Shown: positions 1 through 8,192 of the stretch, one piece after another
How the letters are laid out: each line of letters starts with the position of its first letter
How positions within the stretch are numbered: the stretch's first letter is position 1
Source: Hypsibius dujardini
Lineage: Eukaryota > Tardigrada > Eutardigrada > Parachela > Hypsibiidae
Assembly (NCBI GenBank): GCA_001579985.1
Contig: LRSR01005258.1
Location: forward strand, 1 to 26,506
Length of the DNA: 26,506 bases
Direction: 5' to 3'
Made by a program: the position numbers and the translations under genes
The notes under the pieces: model-generated
What the model was told of the DNA's origin: nothing
Seen by the model: the letters and a program-made list of their open reading frames with translations, nothing else
Database searches by the model: none

Positions 1-34
<34 letters not shown>

Positions 35-52
35 TTCTGTCTTTCTCTGTTG
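1..52. repeat. CTGT microsatellite (intron 12 of NADSYN1)
   Basis: CTGT repeats with slight interruptions at the left window edge. They lie just past the splice donor of NADSYN1 exon 12 and so are inside its next intron. Confidence 0.9.
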
Positions 53-78
53 CTCGAACTAAAAAACATCGGTCATAC

Positions 79-1718
79 CGCCAGCCTCGATCGAGGAAAC
101 CACAATCCGACACATCGAATGAACGATCATCGCCACACTGCAGCTGTCGATGCCGCCGCTCAGAGGAAGGAAGAAGCCACTTTGCCCGCTGCGTCGCAGG
201 TAATCCCACAGCCAGCAAGCAGGTCCCAGACTGAAGACCCATCGGAAAACCAAACTGATGACGCAGTATAGAATAAAGCGACAAAACGTGCGTTCACACC
301 TGATTTCTTCTTCGGGTGTAAAGAACTGCGGTTCCAACGGCTCGCACACCGGCAGCGAAACATCTTGCGGTCCGCTCAGGGCAAAGTCAACGACGATGCG
401 GGGATATACGTCTGCTCTGGCAGCCTGTAGTGAAAAAGTAAAGCGGAACGGATGAAGTCCTGCTATCCATAGTAATAACACGAGGGGAGGCAACTTTAAG
501 GAGCTTATGCTTGAAGCTGCTAGCCTCTTTCCGAAAAGTACTTACGGCATGACTTCTGCTCCTGATTTTGTTCCGATACGTTCGAATGTCCTCCAGATCG
601 ATGGTGCATGTTATTACTTCCTACGCAAGAGCAAGAGCAATCTTAGCAGAAACTAAATTAACTTATACCACGTCGGGACTAGCGATGGTCTGCCTCTCTG
701 CCTCATAAGACGTCTGTCTGTTCCTTTTGTTCCTTTTCCAGCAACCCGAGCCCTTACCACTTCAGCAAGATGGAATAGGTTCCCCACGTCGGAACTAAGG
801 ATGGTCTGCCTCTCTGCCTCATAAGACGTCTGTCTGTTCCTTTTGTTCCTGTCTGTTCCTTTTGTTAACAGGAACCCCTGGGCCCTTACCACTTCGGCAA
901 GGTGGAATTGGTTCCCCACGTCGGAACTAGGGATGGTCTGCCTCTCTGCTTCATAAGACGTCTGTCTGTTCCTTTTGTCTGTTCCTTTTGTTCCTTTTCC
1001 AGCAACCCGAGCCCTTACCACTTCGGCAAGGTGGAATTGGTTCCCCATGTCGGAACTAGGAATGGTCTGCCTCTCCTCATAAAACATTTGTCTGTTCCTT
1101 TTGTTCCTGTCTGTTCCTTTTGTTAACAGGAACCCCTGGGCTCTTACCACTTCGGCAAGGTGGAATTGGTTCCCCATGGCGACAATCTCCCCGTTTAAGG
1201 CGATACATCCGCCGCCGCTGTAGTAGACCCGCTCACCGTCACATCCTCGCATGTTCGCGTACATGTAGACCCCGCCGCTCTTAATTCAAATAACGCGAGA
1301 AGATATTGAACACATTCCTAATCGAAATAACCAGTGGGACGTACCTTCATGGAAGCCGATTCGACGAGTGTGTACGCGGTGCGAAGTTTACGCAGCTCGT
1401 GATAGCTGCCGCTGGCGTTGGTGAAGATTTCCACACCGTCCAGACCTTGCGGGATATGAGGACTGATAAGAAGGCAAGTAGGCATTTATTTTTAATCCGA
1501 AATTACAGCAACGAAGAACAAAAAAAGATAACGTGTAGGTACATATACACACCTCCCAGGCATCCAAAGCTCCTCACACGTCTCCGACCCTATGCAAGTA
1601 TCCTTCAATGCTGTAATGGAAAGGACGTTATTAAAATTAATTGCCTTTAATGGACAACAGAATCAACGATATGGATCGTTGGCACCATCACTACAAACGT
1701 TTCACAAAATAAGACCGA

Positions 1719-1760
<42 letters not shown>

Positions 1761-3569
1761 TCAGTCAGACAGACAGCCAGCCAGACAGACAAACAGATAG
1801 ACAGACAGACAGCCAGACAGGCAGACAGGCAGACAGACAGACAAAGATAACATTATTCTATTACCCAAAACTCCATCTCCAAACGGTACGGTATGCTAAA
1901 CAGCACAAAAGCAAGTTACATCACATAACACGCATGAAGGCAGCTTGTTAATTGTAACCTTACCTGGCCAGTGATGTCGGTGATCATTCGAGGCAGATAG
2001 TGGTCTTCCACGACGCGCTCCTTCGCCCAGGCCATAAACCACCGAGTTTCCCGGTAGTTGCCGTCATCACACATGGCCATTTTCGGTCGGACCAGCAAGA
2101 TCTTCCTGTCAAACGGATCACATGAGAAATGTCGTACCATCCCAGTGTTGGTTTGCACTTTACTTGTTCAAGAAGGTCACCCGACAATTGTAGACCACGT
2201 CCTTGTGCATGACAGGCCTGCAAAGTATGCAAATAATTTTTTTTCATGCACCATTATAAACAAAATATCAAAATCGAACAAAACATAAATGTTCATGGCC
2301 ACTGAAAAATAGTTCCTGTAATAATGCTGAATAACATGGGTTGATTGATCTATTGGTCGATTACGCTTTCAATCAACAAATCAATCAATACATCAATCAA
2401 TCAATACATCAATCAATACATCAATCAATACATCAATATATCAATCAATCAATACATCAATCAATACATCAATCAATACATCAATCAATCAATAGATCAA
2501 TCAATAGATCAATCAATCAATCTAATATAAGACTCCAAATGCGCCGATGTAACAAAAATCCCACTCACATTCCCAAGTCACAGACAATGTCCTCGCATAT
2601 GGGGTCTTTCAGCAAGGCTGCTAACACTTGCCACGAGTGGAGTGTCGTATCGCTTTCCAAAAAATGATCCGAACAGCCGTATCCTCTGCAAAGTAGAGAC
2701 AAGACAAAAAATTAAATCCTGTCAGTCGACAATCAAAGGACCAATCAATCAATCAAGGGACAAATCAATCAATCAAAGGACCAATCAATCAATCAAAAGA
2801 CCAATCAATCAATCAAGGGACCAAATTTCAGTCAAACAGTAACTTCGAGAACGGTTGTTGATTCCATATCCCAAACACGCGATGATAAACGAAAACACTA
2901 AAAATTTTGAAGATCATGAAATACTGCAACAATTTACTCAATTACAGACCAAAAATAAATTTAAAAGTCTATGAATAATCATTAATTACGGAAATCAACT
3001 TTGACATCGATCAATACATCAATCAAGCAGGAGAAATTGGTCGAAATTAAAAGGGGCACAAGTGATCAATCAACTGGTAGAAGGCCAGCAAAAAGTTAAT
3101 CTCCGACAAAATGGCAGCTTACGTTATTTCCAGTTCCGGCCCCACTCTAAAACGCGCTCCCTTCTCCTTCGCTTGTTTGATACCTATCGACGATGAAATT
3201 CACAAGCGGAAAGGTGCAATACATTGATGCAATGTGGGTGTTTGATACTGTAATGTCGCGATCATTTGGTGGTGCGTTTTAGATCCACCCGTATATTATG
3301 ACTGCAGTGAAGCACAGTGTGTGCAGGCATAATACACGGCTGGGTCTAAAAAGCAGCACCAATTGGTGGTGCGGTTTAGATCCACCCGTATATTATGACT
3401 GCAGTGAAGCACAGTGTGTGCAGGCATAATACACGGCTGGGTCTAAAAGCAGCACCAATTGGTCGCGACAGAAAAGTTACTCACTCTGACGAATGCGCTC
3501 CAGGTTTCCGGTGAAATCCATCGCCCACTGATTCAACACACATGTCGCCAAAACTACTTTTCGCCCCAT
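79..3569 (-). CDS. NADSYN1: Glutamine-dependent NAD+ synthetase, exons 1-12 (partial, continues past left edge)
   Basis: Makes NAD+ from deamido-NAD+, ATP and glutamine in the cytosol. An N-terminal nitrilase-fold glutaminase feeds ammonia to a C-terminal synthetase domain. Exons on the minus strand, with matching phases at each GT-AG junction: 3569-3485, 3183-3123, 2685-2569, 2217-2164, 2105-1964, 1895-1865, 1610-1553, 1462-1345, 1279-1148, 620-546, 424-300, 230-79. They give about 383 codons, starting [19 protein letters not shown]. The nitrilase triad is present: Glu in GPELEI (exon 2), Lys in VRPKMAM (exon 5), Cys in DTCIGSE (exon 7). The synthetase PP-loop SGGIDS lies in exon 12 after [13 protein letters not shown]. 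The rest of the synthetase domain is off-window. The ATG at 3569 matches the family N-terminus. The order of conserved blocks follows the animal enzyme, so identity is near certain. Exon 9 ends in an unusual tandem repeat, described separately. Confidence 0.95.
655..1175 (-). repeat. In-frame tandem repeat copying the exon 9 splice donor of NADSYN1
   Basis: Four copies of a 129-132 bp unit. Each carries the last coding bases of NADSYN1 exon 9 (GNQFHLAEV or close) and its 5' splice site. Potential exon ends lie at 1148, 1019, 890 and 758, followed by GTAAGAG (first) or GTAAGGG (others). Spacings of 129, 129 and 132 bp are all multiples of three, and the frame stays open through the array to a stop near 653. 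The intervening peptides alternate between two types, one with [13 protein letters not shown] and one with [12 protein letters not shown]. This ABAB pattern indicates an earlier two-unit duplication. Splicing from the first donor leaves the other three copies in the intron. Confidence 0.9.
1718..1845. repeat. CAGA microsatellite in NADSYN1 intron 6
   Basis: Imperfect CAGA tetranucleotide tract between exon 6 (1865-1895) and exon 7 (1553-1610). It opens spurious frames that read as Asp-Arg-Gln-Thr repeats. Confidence 0.9.
2376..2525. repeat. ATCA-based microsatellite in NADSYN1 intron 3
   Basis: Runs of CAATCAAT and CAATACAT between exons 3 and 4. A related patch of CAATCAATCAAAGGAC units occupies about 2738-2825 in intron 2. 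Confidence 0.9.
2738..2825. repeat. Short tandem repeat (CAATCAATCAARGGAC) in NADSYN1 intron 2
   Basis: About five copies of a 16-20 bp unit built on CAATCAATCAA followed by AGGAC, AGGGAC or AAGAC. Intronic, between exons 2 and 3. Confidence 0.8.
3254..3470. mobile_element. Tandemly doubled foldback (MITE-like) element
   Basis: Two near-identical units of 97 and 96 bp (3266-3362 and 3363-3458). Each folds back on itself: TTGGTGGTGC at one end pairs with GCAGCACCAA at the other, and GTATATTATG pairs with CATAATACAC. The pair is framed by TGTCGCGA (3254-3261) and its complement TCGCGACA (3463-3470). The outer inverted repeat therefore encloses both units. There is no coding capacity. It lies in NADSYN1 intron 1, close to the exon 1 donor at 3484. 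Confidence 0.75.
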
Positions 3570-3663
3570 TTTGTTTGCCACAATATCAAGCAAAACAGAT
3601 TGCTGGTCAAAAAAATATTACCATACACAGCGTCCGCTATTAAAAAATGTCAAATTGTTAAAG

Positions 3664-3821
3664 ACAGAAAACGACCGACGCGGCTAACCATAAAACAGTT
3701 GTGGTGATCGAAATGGGCCAAAATGAGCTTCTCGCCAAAAACAGAAAAAGACCGACGCAGCTAACCATAAAACAGTTGTGGTGACCCAGATGGGCCAAAA
3801 TGAGCTTCTCGCCAAAAACAG
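3664..3821. repeat. 77-bp tandem duplication
   Basis: Two copies of a unit starting ACAGAAAA(A/C)GACCGACGC, offset by 77 bp (3664 and 3741). They differ at a few bases. The unit lies upstream of the NADSYN1 start codon. I see no gene here. Confidence 0.85.
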
Positions 3822-3842
3822 TAAATGATTTTTCTGGCGAAG

Positions 3843-4139
3843 TGGCTATTTTACCCCTACTTTCGGGGCAAAATAGAATCCCGGCTATTTTACCCCTACC
3901 TGAATACGTCACTAGGGGCAAAATAGTACCCCGACTATTTTACCCCTACCTGGGGTAAAATAGAATCCCGGCTATTTTACCCCTACCTGAATACGTCACT
4001 AGGGGCAAAATAGTACCCCGGCTAATTTACCCCTACCTGGGGTAAAATAGAATCCCGGCTATTTTACCCCTACCTGTATACGTCACTAGGGGCCCAATAG
4101 CACCCCGACTATTTTACCCCTACCTGGGGTAAAATAGAA
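3843..4139. repeat. Tandem 87-bp array built of hairpins
   Basis: About 3.4 copies of an 87-bp unit that combines CTATTTTACCCC, TACCTGAATACGTCACTA and GGGGCAAAATAG. Each unit holds an almost perfect hairpin. At 3935-3963 and 4109-4137 the arms CTATTTTACCCC and GGGGTAAAATAG are exact over 12 bp around a 5-nt TACCT loop. At 4023-4050 the same hairpin carries one change. No coding sequence. Confidence 0.85.
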
Positions 4140-4233
4140 CTTGGACTTCCGCAGAAATCATACTGCGCCAAGACAAGCAGACAAACAGACAAACAGACAC
4201 AGACAGATAGACAAACAGACCGACATACAGATA

Positions 4234-5364
4234 GGGTGCGTCTCAAATCTGTATTCAAACCCGTAACGTAGCCGTAACGGTGTCTCAGATTTGCCGTTTT
4301 GACAAACTGTATCTCGAGATACGGTTTTCCGAACCAAAAAGATGTGAGACACCGGTATGGTTCGAAACCTTTTCTGTCTCAAATTCGTATCGTACCGTAC
4401 CATACCGCGGTTTTGCCATAACCGTAACTCGAATCTTACTCATGTCTCAAATCATTACGGTTCGAACTAAATTTTTTTTGCGTTACGTCACGTTTCCTCT
4501 TTCTGGCGGGATCTCCGTAACCACCTATGGGGGGTGGTTTTTGGGTATCTCGTCGGTGGTCTCATCGACCCCGAAAGTCGATTGCTTCCTCCAAATGTTT
4601 TAGTTTAAAATTGTTCGCAAATATAAATGTAGTTATAACAATTCTTACGCTTGATTTAAGAAAAAAAAATGAACAAAGGCGTCGAAATTAATCGTTCGCG
4701 GAGAGATGTTTTTCGACGAGTTGATTCGCTTGTTCTTGATTGTGTGCTAAAACATACATTTCCTGAAAGCTGTGAATTCCTGCCGAAAAACATAATCAAT
4801 TACACAACGGACCGGAAACGCAACTGAATAGGGTGACTGAACTAATCCTCCGCTATTTCATAAAGAAATTAGCTCTCTGAAATTTCCGAAGGCTTGTACT
4901 GTAGGGGAGAAAACATACCAGATTGGTTGCTTGATTGGTGAATTGACACTAATCAGCCGATACGTTGGTCCGGTCAATTGCTTGACTGATTGGTGGATTA
5001 ACATTAATAAGCTGATTCATTACGGCAGGATAGTTTTAATTTGATAGTTTTGCTCAAAACTCATGCGTTATAGTTTGGTATGCAAGCTGTATACCGTACC
5101 GAAACCTCGGTACGCGTTTTGTGAAGCAGCTCAATACTCTGATTTTTTCGCTGTGAGTTTGCTGCAAAACTGTACGAATAGCAAACCAACGAGATCTGAG
5201 ACGGTCGTTCAGCGAACCATTGTATCGAACCGACTCAAAACGAATCTTGTTCGAAACCATAAACCGCGTTTTAATTTTTTAAGCGCTTTGAACGGCCGAG
5301 TGTCTCGAATCCGAACCATACGAGCGTTATAGTTACGTTACAGCTACTGATTTGAGGCGCACCC
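4234..5364. mobile_element. Non-autonomous DNA transposon with terminal inverted repeats, 1131 bp
   Basis: The ends are GGGTGCGTCTCAAATC and, inverted, GGGTGCGCCTCAAATC (one mismatch in 16). Subterminal GTAACG motifs follow on both sides. ATA flanks each end (4231-4233 and 5365-5367) and could be a 3-bp target duplication. This would suit a PIF/Harbinger-like element, but no transposase is encoded, so the superfamily is open. The interior has repeated short words such as CGTACCGTACC and TTCGAAAC and no convincing gene. It sits between CAGA-type tracts at about 4169-4230 and 5375-5485. Confidence 0.75.
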
Positions 5365-5374
5365 ATAAATATAC

Positions 5375-5420
5375 AGACGGAAAAACAGACACAGACAGAC
5401 AAACAAACAGACAGACAGAC

Positions 5421-5485
<65 letters not shown>
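5375..5485. repeat. CAGA microsatellite flanking the Polinton on the left
   Basis: The tract ends in an uninterrupted run of GACA units up to 5485. The Polinton begins at the next base. The last six bases, GACAGA (5480-5485), form the left target duplication. Confidence 0.95.
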
Positions 5486-5570
5486 AGTAGTAGCAACAGG
5501 CCGTTTCTGGCACGATTTTCTGGCACAATTTTATTCCCCACAAAATATATATTTTATATACAAATTTATT
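5486..5570 (+). repeat. Left terminal inverted repeat of the Polinton
   Basis: Starts with AG and holds two tandem copies of a 14-bp word around TTCTGGCACRATTT. Tandem words near the termini are common in Polintons. It pairs with 15476-15560. Differences from the right copy are scattered single bases and small indels. Confidence 0.9.
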
Positions 5571-5651
5571 TTAATGATATTTATTCCAAGTTCTGACACA
5601 CAATAATTCAACGTATTATTTAAATCTCTTTTATGTTCTTCTTCTTTAATT

Positions 5652-6210
5652 TTAGCTTCCAAATAGCTTCCTAGACCCTTTAATACCATTTTCCAAAATT
5701 TCAAGAAATTTGTTCACTCGTGTCTTTACGTAATCAACTTCACACTGAGGTAATTTTATAGCTCCTGGAAGATCAATCTTAACTTCAGATTTATTTTTTT
5801 CTTCACAATAATCCCGTGTTCGTTGTGTTATCGTGTCGATGATTTCGTCTTTTTTTTTTATTATTTGACAGCAATATTCTATATTTGAGTTTCTATTTTC
5901 TCTCTTTTTTTGTAATAATCTAGCGGATACCAGGTCTGCTGGAAACAGGGGTGACGTTGTTAAGTCTTGTGATTGCTTCTTCGTCAGTGAGCTGGTTTGT
6001 TGTCTGTGTTTGGTTTCCTCCATGTAACTCCTTTTTTATACATATGTTGAATAATGTTAGATACTTATAATAGGTGGTCCTTGAAATCTCTAAATTGCGA
6101 CAAGTATCTTTGACTGGCAAATTTCCCCTGTCCGAAATTATTGTTTCTTTTATGTGCTCTAAAGAATACTTTTTGTATTGACCAGATACTAAATGAAAAA
6201 AATAGAGCAT
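5652..6210 (-). pseudogene. Polinton ORF with possible helix-turn-helix, in two overlapping frames
   Basis: Two open frames on the minus strand overlap: 6210-5920 (96 aa, ATG start) and 6023-5652 (123 aa, ATG start). The first has a stretch around residues 16-50 (SLEHIKETII to EISRTTYYKYL) that looks like a helix-turn-helix of the transposase/psq kind. The second is Lys/Glu-rich and probably partly coiled coil. They may be one gene broken by a frameshift or two small genes. No integrase signature (D,D-35-E) is visible in either. The position next to the left TIR is where many Polintons carry a regulatory or integrase gene. Function unknown. Confidence 0.45.
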
Positions 6211-6440
6211 GTCAGCATGTGTCAGCGGGTGTTAGCGTGTGTTAACAGATGCTTATATTAACACAAAAAAATGTCTTTGTAGTTGTTTGTCAATACATCC
6301 TGGAGAAAGTGAGAACTGAAATGTTTGAGACAAATTTTTTTTTCACAAAATCACAGTATCAGTTTTTAATCTTGAATTTATTTTAATAAAGTTATAGCTG
6401 TATCGTACACATCACAAACTTTGCTTACAAGAATAAGAAA

Positions 6441-6632
6441 ATGCCTTGTACTGAAGCTCAAAAACGAGCTTAAAGAAACTACTACTTTAGGTTGAAAGGA
6501 GATAAAAAAAAATTATAAACTCTACGTTGAAAAAAAGAAACAATACTTTATTCAAAAATTCAAAACAAACGAGGCTTATCAAAGACATAAAGAGGAAAGC
6601 TTGCAACGCTACTACAAAAACAAATCTTGTTA
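6441..6632 (+). pseudogene. Decayed small Lys-rich ORF in the Polinton
   Basis: An ATG at 6441 opens MPCTEAQKRA, then an immediate TAA. Downstream frames read short Lys/Tyr-rich pieces (RNYYFRLKGDKK, then a tail ending RYYKNKSC before a stop near 6632), but only with a shift of frame in an A-rich run. This looks like a short basic protein that has lost its frame. Function unknown. Confidence 0.35.
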
Positions 6633-7735
6633 ATTACCTCTTTTTTAAAGTGATTTTATGTTTCCATATATCATACTAAAAATTTTGTTCAGGTTACTTT
6701 ACAATGGCTGATCTTCGGTTGATTTCTCGTCATTTGAAAAGATAAGGAGAACAAATGAAAGATTGAAGCGTATTCCAGGATATGAAACAACTACTGTTTC
6801 ACGAAGAGCTACGACTGAAGAAGTCAACAATTATATTCAAATAATCGAAGACTATTAAAACCGAGTTCAAATAGATAATCTTTTTAAGGAAGCAGAGCAA
6901 CCACTAGAAGATGAAGTAAATATTAATGTGAAAAGTTTATATGATCCTTATAATGTCGAATTAGTGAGTAGTGCTCTACAGAATGCTACTCAAACTTACA
7001 GAATCACTCTGAACGCTACTCCATCAAATAATTTAGGTGATGGAAAGGATTTAGCTAGTCAATACCTTGATTTAGTTCGAGTGCCTGTAAAAGAACGACT
7101 AACCAAACAATTTGAAAGAATGCTTAGCTACAAAGTTATGTTCACACTTTTTACAATTATGATGAAGTACAATTTTGCTGATCAATACTCTGAAAACATA
7201 ACAGTACGCACAGCTACTAAGCCTGTTTCAGTCGAAAACCTTAGTAGGATAACCGATAAATTTATAAATGACAAAAACAATGAGATTGTATCATACATAA
7301 GTGAAATGATGCTAAAAGGTTTTGGTTTTGTTCTGACAGATGTTCTCTATTTGGATATAAAATTTAATGAAAGTAACCCCATTAATGCTGGGACTTATAT
7401 AGAGTTGCCTGCGTATGTTGCCAACAAGAAAGCATGTGTTAACGTAAATAACGGTGAGGATTATTGTTTTGTTTGGTCCATTTGTGCTGCCCTGTTTTGG
7501 GGTAAAGAAAAAAATCCGCAAAGACTAAACAAAGAACGTAAAGAATGTTTCAATCAATTGAAAAATGGTCACATAAAATATCCAATGCAGATTAAAGATA
7601 TAGAAAATTTGAAAGGCTTAATGAAATCAATGTCAGATTTATTTATTTTGAGGAAAAAACCAAGTCATTTTGGCCGATGTATTACAACCGAGATCAAAAT
7701 GAACAGTATGATAAAGAAGTTACATTATTGATGAT

Positions 7736-7835
7736 TAGGAAGAGCGAACAACCGAAGGGAGTGAACTAGGTTGCGAAGCAACCGCGCAAAGCGATCATAC
7801 GAGTGGAACAAAGTAGGAATGAAACAAACAGCAAT
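7736..7835 (+). other. GC-richer GCGAA-type insertion inside PolB
   Basis: About 100 bp rich in GCGAA/GCGAG words, including the hairpin GGTTGC-GAA-GCAACC at 7769-7783. It sits between two conserved PolB blocks (ending TLLMIR and starting DHFVWVKDVS) and contributes an in-frame TAG. A similar patch lies at 8143-8192. Confidence 0.5.
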
Positions 7836-8142
7836 GAAACTATCACTGACCATTTTGTTTGGGTAAAAGATGTGAGTCGTCTACTTTCCACTCAAATCAG
7901 CAAACATGAACATGAACAATTCTTTTGCCTATCTTGTTTCAAACATTACGGTACACAAAAATTACTAAACAGTCACAAAGAATATTGTCACGAACACCCA
8001 TCAGCAATCACAGTGATGCCTGAAAGGGGTAAAAATATTATGAAATTTAAAAACCACCCTTATCAGTTCCGCCATCCCTTTGTTCTATATTGCGACATAG
8101 AGAGCTTATTAAAATCATTGGAAAAAATTGATGAAGGAAATA

Positions 8143-8192
8143 AGCGAGGCGAGCAAGTGAGCGTAGCGAACGTCAGTGAATGCGAAACAAAA
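8143..8192 (+). other. Second GCGAA-type insertion inside PolB
   Basis: A stretch of AGCGAGGCGAGCAAG and related words within the exonuclease domain, in frame and without a stop. It is compositionally unlike the AT-rich coding sequence around it and resembles the patch at 7736-7835. Confidence 0.45.

Noticed and set aside
1984-2247. Minus-strand ORF spanning 1984-2247 as its own gene
   Set aside because: It runs across NADSYN1 exon 4, intron and exon 5 in a wrong frame. The spliced exons explain the coding signal.
3843-4139. CRISPR-like array
   Set aside because: The repeats are contiguous palindromic tandem units without unique spacers, in a eukaryotic intron-rich context.
6928-7731. Separate gene starting at 6928
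   Set aside because: The codon there is GTG and the frame extends upstream through PolB-like residues. It is an internal fragment of the broken polymerase.
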